Part shown: positions 54,876-63,772 of the stretch, piece after piece | Layout of the letters: every line of letters starts with the position of its first letter | Position numbering within the stretch: position 1 is the stretch's first letter | Origin: Pandoraea sp. ASV26 | GTDB lineage: Bacteria; Pseudomonadota; Gammaproteobacteria; Burkholderiales; Burkholderiaceae | NCBI RefSeq assembly: GCF_016428915.1 | Contig: NZ_JAELTP010000012.1 | Span: 1-64,000 of the forward strand | Direction of reading: 5' to 3' | Length of the DNA: 64,000 nucleotides | Translations under genes and position numbers: made by a program | Notes under the pieces: model-generated | Database searches by the model: none | The model's input: only the letters and a program-made list of their open reading frames with translations | Told to the model about the DNA's origin: nothing

Positions 54876-55798
54876 GAGCGGCGCTCCCCCGAGGCGCGGG
54901 CCTTAGCACCGCCGTGAGCACCGCCATGGGTACCTTCACGGGCACCTTCACCGGGATCCTTATCGACACCTTGATGCGCCCCCTCGTGCGCGCTGCCATC
55001 GTTCGCGGCCGCGGGCGCATTCGCCAGGGCAAGCCGCTTCGCATGGCGCGCGGCGAGGTCGTCGCAGACCATGCCGGCGGCGAGCGCCCCGAGCACACCG
55101 AGCACCAGGTTGAGCCGGTAAGGCAGATCGAACGCGAGCAGGCCGATGACCGACGCGAGCGCCACGGCCAGCATCGTCGAGCGGCTGGTGATCGTGTGAA
55201 CCATCATGGGAATGAGGGCGAGCGTGCCCGCGAATCCCAGTCCCCAGCTATCCGGCACGAGCGCGCCGAGCATGATCCCGAGGATCGACGACACATGCCA
55301 GACCACCCAGTTCGTGAGCGTAATGCCGTAGTACGTTCCTTCCTTGCCCGGCACATACCCGTTGGCGAACTTCTGATTCATGAACATCACGAAGCCGAGA
55401 TCGCCGTTCACATACCCGAGCACGATACGCCGGGGCAGCGACAGATAAGAGAAATGCGGTTGCAGCGCGGCACTGAAGATCACGAAGCGCAGATTGACGA
55501 TGCCCACCGTGAGCAGGATCGTCCACAACGGCAAACCGGCGGCGAACAGCGGCAGCGAGGCCAACTGCGCCGAGCCCGCGTAGAGCATCAGGCTCATGCC
55601 GATGGCTTGCGGCACGGTCAGTATCGATTTGCTCATGGCGACGCCGGTGACGAGTCCCCACGAGAAGATGGCAGGCAAAAGCGGCGAAATGACGCGGAAA
55701 CCGGCCGCGAACCCGTCACGTTCGGCGGCTGGCAGACGAAGCATTGGCATGATCGGTTGGGGGGCAGGCGCCCAGGCGTGCGGCGCAGTGTCTGGCAT
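54872..55798 (-). CDS. azlC: AzlC-type branched-chain amino acid exporter, large subunit
   Basis: 308 residues from the ATG at 55798 (MPDTAPHAWAPAP); starts at 55750 or 55744 are also possible, and none has a clear ribosome site. FAAGFRVISPLLPAIFSWGLVTGVAMSKSILTVPQAIGMSLMLYAGSAQLASL is the family N-terminus. About eight membrane segments follow. Unusual is a 50-residue charged, His/Gly/Glu-rich cytoplasmic tail (HEGAHQGVDKDPGEG, HGGAHGGAK) from short DNA repeats. Confidence 0.9.
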   Translation of the reverse strand: MPDTAPHAWAPAPQPIMPMLRLPAAERDGFAAGFRVISPLLPAIFSWGLVTGVAMSKSILTVPQAIGMSLMLYAGSAQLASLPLFAAGLPLWTILLTVGIVNLRFVIFSAALQPHFSYLSLPRRIVLGYVNGDLGFVMFMNQKFANGYVPGKEGTYYGITLTNWVVWHVSSILGIMLGALVPDSWGLGFAGTLALIPMMVHTITSRSTMLAVALASVIGLLAFDLPYRLNLVLGVLGALAAGMVCDDLAARHAKRLALANAPAAANDGSAHEGAHQGVDKDPGEGAREGTHGGAHGGAKARASGERRS

Positions 55799-56211
55799 TG
55801 CGGGGCAAAGCGGTCCCGACGGCGCCCGGCACGCCCGACATGGCCGCTGGCGGCCACAGCGCCCGCCAGGGTTGCCGGAGTGTCTCCTGAATATATTCAT
55901 CTTTGGCGGCGAGCGACAGGCCATTATAGCCACGGTAAATATTTGCTTACTACGTTGCTGGCGTACATCTATTCGTTTTTGCAGGGGCAACGCACGAGGT
56001 GTCGCGTACGCGCCACGCGGGGGGTATGCGGGAAGTAACAAGCGGGGCCGGAACGGGCACGTGGCGCGTGCGCTGGCGCCGTGCGCCATCCGCAAAGGGC
56101 TGCGGCTGCTTTACAATAGCGACTTTTGGTGGGCAGGCAGCCAGCGCTTTCGTACCTGGCACCTGTCTTGCAATCCCCAGAATTCCGAATACCCATCACG
56201 GTCCGAACCCC

Positions 56212-56409
56212 ATGAGCGAAGTCAAACAAATGCCGGTCGTCGAAGTCGGCGCCGAAGATCTGCCGGTCCATTGCCCGAATCCGAAGATGGAAGCCTGGAG
56301 TGCCCATCCGCGCGTGTTCATCGATGTCACCCATGGCGAAGCGGCTTGCCCGTACTGCGGCACGCGCTATCGCGTGAAGGCGGGTGTCGTGCTCAAGGGT
56401 CATCACTGA
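56212..56409 (+). CDS. Small zinc-finger protein (zf-CHCC, NDUFS6-like)
   Basis: 65 residues from the ATG at 56212. The possible zinc ligands are His and Cys in PVHCPNP and the pair in ACPYCGTRYRVKAG. This matches the short bacterial zf-CHCC proteins related to complex I subunit NDUFS6. Common beside LPS and branched-chain genes in Burkholderiaceae; its role in bacteria is not established. It lies 111 bases before waaF on the same strand. Confidence 0.9.
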   Translation: MSEVKQMPVVEVGAEDLPVHCPNPKMEAWSAHPRVFIDVTHGEAACPYCGTRYRVKAGVVLKGHH

Positions 56410-56520
56410 GCCACCTGCTGCCCACCCGAGCGGCCGGGCGCAGCGCCAGACTGTCGCGATGCCCCGCCCGGTTGCCTGTTCGTTTCATCGTTACGCTTAA
56501 CGTTTAGAGTCTCCGCCACG

Positions 56521-57546
56521 ATGCATAAAGCCTTGGTGATCGCCCCCAACTGGATTGGGGACGCGCTGATGGCGCAGCCGTTGTTCACCCTGCTCAAGCG
56601 ACTGCATCCGCGTCTGACCATCGACGCGATCGCGCCCGGCTGGGTCGCCCCGGTTCTGGAACGCATGCCGGAGATTTCGCGCGTCGTCGCCACCGACCTC
56701 GCGCACGGCAAATTGCAGCCGCTCGAGCGCTACCGGCTCGCGAGCGTGCTCGCCGACGAGGGTTACGACGCCGCCTATGTGCTGCCGAACTCCCTGAAGT
56801 CGGCCCTGATTCCGTGGCTGGCGCGCATTCCGTTGCGCATCGGCTACAAGGGCGAGCAGCGCTATGGCCTGCTCAACGTGCGTCACGCCAATCCGCGCAA
56901 GGACGAACGCCCGCCGATGGTGCGGCATTACGCTGCGCTGGCGTTCGCGCCGGGGGCCAAGTTGCCCGAGACGCTGCCCACCCCGCGCATCGAAGCCGAT
57001 CTGAACGAGTCGGCCCGTGTCTTCGCGCGCTTCGGTCTGGATCTGCGCGTGCCGCTCGTGGTGTTTTGCCCGGGCGCGGAGTTCGGGCCCGCCAAGCGCT
57101 GGCCGCCGGGTCACTTCGCGCAACTCGCCCAGTTGGTTCGCCGCTCGTTCCCGTATGCGCAGACCATCGCGCTGGGCTCGGGCAAGGATAGTGCGCTGGC
57201 GCAGCAGATCGCCGCCGACGCACCGTTCGTGCGCAACCTGTGCGGGCAGACCTCGCTGGCCGAGGCGTGCGCACTGCTGGCGCGCGCCAATGCGGTGGTG
57301 AGCAACGATTCGGGCCTGATGCACGTGACGGCAGCGCTGCGCCGCCCGCAGATTGCCTTGTTCGGTTCGTCCGATCCGCGCCACACTCCGCCGCTGTCCG
57401 ACCAGGCGCATGTCCTGTGGCTACAATTGGAATGCAGTCCGTGTTTTGCCCGCGAATGTCCGCTGGGCCATACGCGCTGCCTTAACGAGCTGATGCCTGA
57501 GCATGTGTTCGCGAATGTCCGCAACATTCTGCTCACGCAGCGCTGA
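56521..57546 (+). CDS. waaF: ADP-heptose:LPS heptosyltransferase II
   Basis: 341 residues, GT9 family. MHKALVIAPNWIGDALMAQPLFTLLKRLHP at the start, YVLPNSLKSALIPWLARIPLRIGYKGEQRYGLLN in the acceptor half, and CPGAEFGPAKRWPPGHFAQLAQL and VVSNDSGLMHVTAAL in the ADP-heptose-binding half. It adds the second heptose to the inner core of lipopolysaccharide at the inner membrane. Confidence 0.96.
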   Translation: MHKALVIAPNWIGDALMAQPLFTLLKRLHPRLTIDAIAPGWVAPVLERMPEISRVVATDLAHGKLQPLERYRLASVLADEGYDAAYVLPNSLKSALIPWLARIPLRIGYKGEQRYGLLNVRHANPRKDERPPMVRHYAALAFAPGAKLPETLPTPRIEADLNESARVFARFGLDLRVPLVVFCPGAEFGPAKRWPPGHFAQLAQLVRRSFPYAQTIALGSGKDSALAQQIAADAPFVRNLCGQTSLAEACALLARANAVVSNDSGLMHVTAALRRPQIALFGSSDPRHTPPLSDQAHVLWLQLECSPCFARECPLGHTRCLNELMPEHVFANVRNILLTQR

Positions 57547-57605
57547 TCCCGCCCCGGCGGAGCCGCGTTCAGCCCGATCCCGGTAATACTCAACGGTAAA
57601 TCCTC

Positions 57606-58061
57606 ATGCCACGTTTCGTCCGTCTGTTCGATGCCGCCAGTGAAACCATCTCGGCCTTTTATGACGCGCTTCGCCGTGGGCAGACGGATCGCGTGATGTC
57701 GCTCTGGGCGAACGAGGATTTCGTGAGCTACATTCGCCCCGACGGCACCCGCTGGGACGGCCTCGAGCAGATCCGCAGCGGTCTGGTCGCCCAGTTCACG
57801 CAAAGCGTGGTGCTGATCGATTCCCTGGACACGACCGAGTACGACACCGTCGGCACGGTCGTGCACACGGCGACCGAAGCGATACGCGTGGGCAAGGAAG
57901 ACGCCGGCCAGACGACCGCTCAGCTCATCCACACGACTTACGTGCTGGTGCACGAGCAGGGCGACTGGCGCTTCGCCCATATCCACTCCAGCCCATTGCC
58001 GCCGCATGCCGTCGAGCAGTTCAGCCTGATGATGCACGCGCGTCCGGACGGGCTCCACTGA
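57606..58061 (+). CDS. NTF2-like / SnoaL-type protein
   Basis: 151 residues. A cone-shaped alpha+beta fold of the NTF2 superfamily is suggested by SETISAFYDALRRGQTDRVMSLWANEDFVSYIRPDGTRWDGLEQIRSGLVAQF and VLVHEQGDWRFAHIHSSPLP. Related small proteins occur next to waaF in Burkholderiaceae. Function unknown; no catalytic residue could be assigned. It ends 11 bases before the hydrolase gene, so they are probably co-transcribed. Confidence 0.88.
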   Translation: MPRFVRLFDAASETISAFYDALRRGQTDRVMSLWANEDFVSYIRPDGTRWDGLEQIRSGLVAQFTQSVVLIDSLDTTEYDTVGTVVHTATEAIRVGKEDAGQTTAQLIHTTYVLVHEQGDWRFAHIHSSPLPPHAVEQFSLMMHARPDGLH

Positions 58062-58072
58062 TCGGCACGACG

Positions 58073-59104
58073 ATGACGGCGCGCCAGGCGACGTTTCTAC
58101 CGCTGGATTACCAGCCACCCCGGTGGCTGCCTGACGGGCACAGCCAGACGATTTACCCCGCATTGCTCGGTCGCCGCCCGTCGATCGAATTCCGGCGCGA
58201 GACATGGGACACCCCCGACGGCGACTTCGTCGATGTCGACTGGCTGGTCGCCCCGCCGGCCTCGGAGAAATCTCCCCCCGCCCCCGACGGTCTGGTCGAC
58301 ACACCGCTCGTCGTACTGTTTCATGGACTGGAAGGCGGCTCGGGCAGCCATTACGCCCGCACCCTGATGCGCGAAGTCGAAGCGCAGGGCTGGCGCGGCG
58401 TAATCCCGCACTTTCGCAGTTGCAGCGGCCGCCTGAATCGCGCGCCGCGCTTCTATCATTCGGGCGACAGCGCCGAGGTCGACTGGATCTTGCAACGGCT
58501 GCGCGCGAACACCTCCGGCCCGATCTTCACGGCGGGGGTCTCACTGGGCGGCAATGTGCTGCTGCGCTGGCTGGGTGAGCGCGAGCGCCATGCCACGCGG
58601 GTCGTGAGTGCCGCGTGCGCGATTTCGGCGCCGCTCGATTTGCGGGCGGGCGGACTGGCGCTCTCGCATGGTTTCAACATGGTGTACACGCGCAACTTCC
58701 TCGGCACGCTCAAGAAGAAGGCGCTCGCCAAGCTCGACCAATATCCCGGCCTTTACGACCGTAACCTGATGATGGCCGCGCGCGATCTCGGCGAATTCGA
58801 TCACGTGGTGACAGCGCCGCTGCATGGTTATCGCAGCGCGTTCGACTATTACACCCGCGCGTCGAGCAAGCCGATTCTGCCGGCCATCGAAGTCCCGACG
58901 CTGGTCATCAACGCACGTAACGACCCGTTCCAACCGGCCAACGCGTTGCCAAGTCAGGACGATGTGGGGCGTTACGTGCAGTTGTTGCAACCGGAGCATG
59001 GCGGTCACGTCGGCTTCATGAGCGGGCCGTTTCCGGGTGGCCTGACGTGGATGCCGCGCACGGTGATCGACTACTTCCGTCATTTTTTGCCGAGTGCGGC
59101 CTGA
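58073..59104 (+). CDS. YheT-family alpha/beta hydrolase
   Basis: 343 residues. PPRWLPDGHSQTIYPALLGRRPS at the N-terminus is the family marker. The hydrolase core has VLFHGLEGGSGSHYARTLMREVEAQGWRGVIPHFRSCSG, nucleophile in TAGVSLGGNVLLRWLGE, acid in NARNDPFQPANALP and histidine in EHGGHVGFMSG. YheT proteins are putative esterases with unknown substrate. Third gene of the waaF-NTF2-like-yheT group, 9 bases before the DUF2946-type gene. Confidence 0.94.
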   Translation: MTARQATFLPLDYQPPRWLPDGHSQTIYPALLGRRPSIEFRRETWDTPDGDFVDVDWLVAPPASEKSPPAPDGLVDTPLVVLFHGLEGGSGSHYARTLMREVEAQGWRGVIPHFRSCSGRLNRAPRFYHSGDSAEVDWILQRLRANTSGPIFTAGVSLGGNVLLRWLGERERHATRVVSAACAISAPLDLRAGGLALSHGFNMVYTRNFLGTLKKKALAKLDQYPGLYDRNLMMAARDLGEFDHVVTAPLHGYRSAFDYYTRASSKPILPAIEVPTLVINARNDPFQPANALPSQDDVGRYVQLLQPEHGGHVGFMSGPFPGGLTWMPRTVIDYFRHFLPSAA

Positions 59105-59113
59105 GGATGCGTC

Positions 59114-59779
59114 ATGGATGAAATCGTTCGACAGGCGATGGCCAAGTGGCCCAACGTGCCGCACTGCTACGGCTGGCTCGCGCTCGACCGGCGGGGGCAG
59201 TGGCGCATGCGCGACGAAGCGGCGCAGGCGGCAGGCGCCGCGGGCGACCCGATCCGTCATGCGGCGCTGCTCGCATTCATTGCCCGCAACTACGCCAGCG
59301 ACGATGCCGGGCGATGGTACTTCCAGAATGGGCCTCAACGCGTGTACGTCGCGCTCGCCTATGCGCCGTTCGTGGTGCGGCTGACGTGGGATGCCACCGC
59401 TAACGACGGTCGCGGCGCGCCGGTGCTTACGGATCAATTGGGACATACGTTCGTGCCGCAGGCGTGTCTGCTCGATGACGACGGGAATGTGGCGTTCGTG
59501 GGTGAGGCCGCCGCCAACGAGGGCAACGGTGCCTCGAAGGCGAATGCACCGCTCGCGCTGCTGCACGATCACGACATCGATCTGCTCACGCAGGTGTCCG
59601 ATCTGGCGCAGGCATTCGAGATCGCGCAAACGTCCGACGCGACGGCCGACGCCAAAGGGGCGGTGCACTTGCATTGGCGCAACGGCACGACCCTGCCCTT
59701 CGCGATCGTTCATGCGGGCACCCTGCCGCAGACCTATGGATTCGAACGCAATCCGCAGCCAGACGATCGAGGGGCATGA
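59114..59779 (+). CDS. DUF2946-type conserved hypothetical protein
   Basis: 221 residues. The first part, IVRQAMAKWPNVPHCYGWLALDRRGQWRMRDE, and YFQNGPQRVYVALAYAPFVVRL fit a conserved betaproteobacterial family usually found after yheT. A second block, LTDQLGHTFVPQACLLDDDGNVAFVGE, and LLHDHDIDLLTQVSDLAQAFE follow. No signal peptide or membrane segment. Function unknown. It is convergent with the MFS gene, 4 bases between stops. Confidence 0.85.
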   Translation: MDEIVRQAMAKWPNVPHCYGWLALDRRGQWRMRDEAAQAAGAAGDPIRHAALLAFIARNYASDDAGRWYFQNGPQRVYVALAYAPFVVRLTWDATANDGRGAPVLTDQLGHTFVPQACLLDDDGNVAFVGEAAANEGNGASKANAPLALLHDHDIDLLTQVSDLAQAFEIAQTSDATADAKGAVHLHWRNGTTLPFAIVHAGTLPQTYGFERNPQPDDRGA

Positions 59780-59783
59780 GCGC

Positions 59784-61187
59784 TCACGCTGCGACGTCCC
59801 TTCGCACTTGTTCAGCGTCGTCGAACGCCTCGGGATACCGGTCGGTGTAGAAACGCTCGACACCCTCACCTGAGCCTGTCTCGCCAAGCAGCCGCCACGG
59901 CTCACTGGCAAGACACGCTGACAATGCGGCGATACCGACCAAGCCGGCATACAACCCCCATCGTCCGTCCATCGTGTCGGCGTCATACGAGACACCGTAC
60001 AGCGCGAACGACAGCATGCTCGCCACCTGCGTCGTCAACAGCGTTGCACTGGCGACCCTGATGCGTACGGACGATGGCATCGCAATCACACGCCGGTCAA
60101 TGCCGTTCATCGACAGACAGGCGCCGAAGATTCCTGTTGCAATCAAACCCGTACCGAGCAGGACGGCGGTGTCCGCGACCGTTGCCACTGCGAGGCTAAT
60201 ACCGAGCGCCGCCCAAATGGCGACGTAACCCAGCCTGCGTTGCAGTGTGCGCGAGAGGATCGGGTGAAAAATGACAACGCCCGCCATCGAGCCGATGACG
60301 AATCCCCCAATCAGCCACCCCACCTGCGAGGCCGGGAGTGCTGCCTGTCGCATGAGTTGAGGAATCAGCAGCGGAACGATCCCCGCCGTCGCAACACCGA
60401 GCAACATGTCGCACAGCGTGAAGAATCGTTCCGCTGGCAGCCGTATTTTCAATGCGAAGCCAGCGAATGCGCGACGAAACCATGGGCTTGCGGCGGGAGG
60501 CGGCCACGCCCCGGCCTGATTCGACGGTGGGGGTAGTGGCAGTCGCAGCAGTAGCGGTAGCACACAACATCCAAGCGCCGCGACACACCACAGCGCGTAT
60601 TGCTGAGTACAGAGTAGTAATGCCACGCCGGCCAACAATGGGCCGCTGATACGACCGAGATTGACCGTGACGCGCTTCAGGCGAAACGCGTCAAGCACGC
60701 GGGCGGCTTCGACCGTTTCCGCAGGATAGACGCCGAGCAGTGGTTGTATGACCGCGAAGGCGGCGACGGCAACCATGTCGTTCAGTATCCAGAAAGTGAC
60801 GCTTTGCGTTGCGGCCTCGACGACCAGCCGCGACATGCCGGATAGCACGAGGATCACGCACGCCCATTGCATGACTCGCCCGCGTGACAAACGCTCGGTC
60901 CACGAAGCGGCCACCGGCAGTGCGATGACGGCGCACGCGGCGAGCGCAATCTCATAGGCCACGACGCCTGCCGTGCCGAACCGACCGAGCAACACGATGG
61001 GCACCATCGCGTTCCACATGCCGAGATAGGCCGCAAGAAGCCAGTCCAACGACAGATAAACGAAGAGTGGAGACACGGTGCGAGCGGAGAGAGGCCGAGA
61101 GAGGCCGAGAGAGGCCGAGAGAGGCCGAGAGACGCTGAGAGAAGCCGAGAATAGCAACCACGACCGAACGTCGATCGTGGCAACCAT
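59784..61187 (-). CDS. MFS transporter with a 10-bp tandem repeat in its 5' coding end
   Basis: 467 residues from the ATG at 61187, which has an aagg ribosome site. The transporter body starts near residue 40 (VSPLFVYLSLDWLLAAYLGMWNAMVPIVLLGRFG) and has about 12 membrane segments, with loops WTERLSRGRVMQ and HPILSRTLQRRLG. Residues 13-36 are encoded by a 10-bp repeat, so a change of one unit shifts the frame; the two other frames stop after roughly 80-110 codons. A GTG at 61076, after the repeat, could allow constitutive translation. Substrate unknown. Confidence 0.83.
   Translation of the reverse strand: MVATIDVRSWLLFSASLSVSRPLSASLGLSRPLSARTVSPLFVYLSLDWLLAAYLGMWNAMVPIVLLGRFGTAGVVAYEIALAACAVIALPVAASWTERLSRGRVMQWACVILVLSGMSRLVVEAATQSVTFWILNDMVAVAAFAVIQPLLGVYPAETVEAARVLDAFRLKRVTVNLGRISGPLLAGVALLLCTQQYALWCVAALGCCVLPLLLRLPLPPPSNQAGAWPPPAASPWFRRAFAGFALKIRLPAERFFTLCDMLLGVATAGIVPLLIPQLMRQAALPASQVGWLIGGFVIGSMAGVVIFHPILSRTLQRRLGYVAIWAALGISLAVATVADTAVLLGTGLIATGIFGACLSMNGIDRRVIAMPSSVRIRVASATLLTTQVASMLSFALYGVSYDADTMDGRWGLYAGLVGIAALSACLASEPWRLLGETGSGEGVERFYTDRYPEAFDDAEQVRRDVAA
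61081..61150. repeat. 10-bp tandem repeat at the 5' end of the MFS gene
   Basis: Four perfect copies of gaggccgaga (61091-61130) flanked by three imperfect copies. It lies within the first 36 codons of the minus-strand MFS gene. A 10-bp unit is not a multiple of three. Confidence 0.95.
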
Positions 61188-61334
61188 GGGGCAAGCCTTA
61201 GCGAGCGGCTACGACATTACGAAATGACGAAATGCGCAACGGTGACGTGGGCATCGAAAGCGGCACCCAACACGTCGAAACGACAGATTCTCTTATGGCC
61301 GGCAGCATGTACGTAACTACGCAGCACTCGACGC

Positions 61335-62927
61335 TCACCCAAACTGCTTGTTGAAGTCCTTCTCGTCTTCTTTGTCTTCCCGGTAGCGACGTTGGAACTC
61401 GTGCAGTCGGGCGTCGATGGTCGACATTTCGTAGAAGTCGGCGTCGCCCGCCTCGCGCGCGAGTTTCAGCTGACTGACGGCGGCCATCCACTGGCCTTGC
61501 AACGCGTACTGCTCCGCCAACGCGGCGTGCTGACGTGCTCGCTTGCCATCCGCCGCCCACGCCCCCGCCAGTGCGCGCCACCACACCGGCTCGCTGCGAT
61601 AGCGCTCGACCTGCGAGCGCAGGAATTTCGTGGCTTCGGGAATCCGATGGCTCGCGACCAGGGCATCGGCATAAGCCATGTCGGCCGCCTGCGAAAGCGG
61701 GAACGCTGCGCGCGCCTCGGCGGCCAAGCGCAACGCTTCCTCCGTGCGGCCCGACAAGCGCGCAATGTCTGAGGCCAATACCGCCAGACTCGGCGTGCCC
61801 GGCCCCGTGCCCCCGAAAGCCGCGCGCGACTTCTCCAGCGCCTCGCGCGCCGGCTCCAGGCGATTCTGCTTGAACTCCGCCAGCGCCACGGCGTACCACG
61901 CGGCCGCCACGCTCGGCGCCGTCTGTGTGCGGATATCCGTGCGCTGCGCGGCGGCAATGGCCGCGAAATCGCTCGCTGACTTCTGCTGCAAGACGAGCGA
62001 ACGCGCACGCACAAACACATACTCCGGCGACTGCTCCGGCTGACGATAGCCCGCGTTGCGCGAACGATTGAGCATGTCGGCAATGCGATCCGTCGTGAGC
62101 GGGTGAGTCCGCACATATTCGGGCACACCGGCTTCGTTGATGGCCTCCGCACGCTGCAAACGCTCGAAGAAAGTCGGCATCGCGTAGGTGTCGAACCCCG
62201 CCGCCTGAAGCAACTGGAAACCCACGCGGTCAGCTTCACGTTCCGCATCGCGTGAAAACCGCAGTTGCCGGTCCACTGCCAGCCCCTGCCCGCCCATTAC
62301 GATCCCCATGCCGAGGTCCGAACTGCGTGCGCCAATCCCGGCAAGCAGGCCGAGCAGCAGGCCGCCGAGGGCAATCCACGAGTTCTGGGACTGCTGGCCG
62401 AGCATCCGCGCGATGTGATGCTGCAAAACGTGCCCCGTCTCGTGTCCGACGACCGACGCCAGTTCCGACTCGGTGCGCGTCGTGACGATCAGTCCCGTGT
62501 TGATACCGATGAAGCCGCCCGGCAACGAGAAGGCGTTGACCGCGGGATCTCGCACAACGAAGAATTCGAAGCTCTGGCTGGCATCGAGCCCGACTTTGCG
62601 CGTGGCCGACACGAGCTTGCTGCCCAGCGCGTTGATGTAGTCGGAGAGCAGCAAGTCGGACAGGTAATCCGGATCGGCGCGAATCTCGCGCATCACACGC
62701 TCGCCCAGCTTGCGCTCCATCGCAGGCGACAGGTCGGCAGCCGAACTCTGACCGAGCGTAGGCAGCGACTGGGCGGCGGCCTGCGTCGGAACGACTGCCG
62801 CGGCGAACGTCGTCGCGGTCATGACAGGGAGCATTGCCCACGCGAAAATGCGTCGCCAGCGAGCGAATCCGCTCGTGCGACGGGTCGACTGACGTGCACG
62901 CTTGCCCATGACAGTCATACGCATCAT
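61335..62927 (-). CDS. M48 metalloprotease with TPR repeats (BepA/YfgC-like)
   Basis: 530 residues from the ATG at 62927; further ATGs at 62924, 62918 and 62909 are in frame and none has a clear ribosome site. A signal peptide (RIFAWAMLPVMTATTFAAAVVPTQAAAQ) precedes the protease domain: LGERVMREIRADPDYLSDLLLSDYINALG, the zinc site HETGH (162-166) and the third ligand Glu in DAEREADRVGFQLL. The C-terminal half is helical TPR repeats. BepA assembles or degrades LptD and other outer-membrane proteins. It is divergent from moaC. Confidence 0.94.
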   Translation of the reverse strand: MMRMTVMGKRARQSTRRTSGFARWRRIFAWAMLPVMTATTFAAAVVPTQAAAQSLPTLGQSSAADLSPAMERKLGERVMREIRADPDYLSDLLLSDYINALGSKLVSATRKVGLDASQSFEFFVVRDPAVNAFSLPGGFIGINTGLIVTTRTESELASVVGHETGHVLQHHIARMLGQQSQNSWIALGGLLLGLLAGIGARSSDLGMGIVMGGQGLAVDRQLRFSRDAEREADRVGFQLLQAAGFDTYAMPTFFERLQRAEAINEAGVPEYVRTHPLTTDRIADMLNRSRNAGYRQPEQSPEYVFVRARSLVLQQKSASDFAAIAAAQRTDIRTQTAPSVAAAWYAVALAEFKQNRLEPAREALEKSRAAFGGTGPGTPSLAVLASDIARLSGRTEEALRLAAEARAAFPLSQAADMAYADALVASHRIPEATKFLRSQVERYRSEPVWWRALAGAWAADGKRARQHAALAEQYALQGQWMAAVSQLKLAREAGDADFYEMSTIDARLHEFQRRYREDKEDEKDFNKQFG

Positions 62928-63242
62928 GAGTTGCGAGAGGAGAACGGGCGAAGCGCGGGAATCATGCGAGACATGCCGATTGAGGCGCAGAACGAACGTG
63001 ACGAACGCGTCATGGAAATGGGCGCCGCGTGGCGCTGATCATTCGGGGCTGCTGCTATGATAGCAGCCAGACGCGGACGTTCCGTCGCAGCGCCTGAACG
63101 TCCAAAATACAGACGAATCACAGGCAATTTACGGACGAGTAACGGACAAGCCAAAGACAATACTCCGCCGAATTCACGCTCGCGACCGGCGCAATCGCCC
63201 CTCGTGCCAGACCTTTCGCAACACCTTCTCAGCATTCGACTC
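62928..63242. other. Divergent intergenic region between bepA-like gene and moaC
   Basis: About 315 bases. It must contain both promoters. A small near-palindrome (gctgctatgatagcagc) lies near 63050. No Mo-box or riboswitch-like structure was recognised. Confidence 0.5.
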
Positions 63243-63722
63243 ATGGCAGAACTCACCCATTTCGACACCGCCGGACAGGCCCACATGGTTGACGTCGGCG
63301 GCAAGGACAGCACGCATCGCATCGCGGTCGCGCGCGGCACCATTCTGATGAAGCCGGAAACGCTGGCGCTGATTCGCACCGGCTCGGCGAAAAAGGGCGA
63401 CGTGCTGGGCATCGCCCGCATCGCCGCCATTCAGGGCGCGAAGCGAACGTCCGATCTGATTCCGCTGTGCCATCCGCTGGCACTCACGCGCGTGACGGTG
63501 GAGTTTCTGGTCGATGACGGCGCAAACGCCGTGCATTGCCGCGCGCAGGTCGAAACCATCGGCCGCACGGGCGTCGAGATGGAAGCCCTCACCGCCGTTC
63601 AGGTCGGTCTGCTGACGATCTATGACATGTGCAAGGCCGTCGACCGCGGCATGACCATGACCGACGTGCGCGTGCTGGAAAAGCATGGTGGCAAGTCGGG
63701 AGACTGGGTGGCGCAGGCGTGA
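63243..63722 (+). CDS. moaC: Cyclic pyranopterin monophosphate synthase
   Basis: 159 residues from the ATG at 63243 (the frame is open to 63057). [95 protein letters not shown] and a C-terminal [12 protein letters not shown]. It carries out the second half of the first step of molybdenum cofactor synthesis, with MoaA. It supports the Mo enzymes encoded at 31-35 kb, though it is 28 kb away. Confidence 0.97.
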   Translation: MAELTHFDTAGQAHMVDVGGKDSTHRIAVARGTILMKPETLALIRTGSAKKGDVLGIARIAAIQGAKRTSDLIPLCHPLALTRVTVEFLVDDGANAVHCRAQVETIGRTGVEMEALTAVQVGLLTIYDMCKAVDRGMTMTDVRVLEKHGGKSGDWVAQA

Positions 63723-63772
63723 GGCCGCAGCAGGGACGGCAAGGGCGGCGCGAGCGATAGCGCGTCAGGTCG

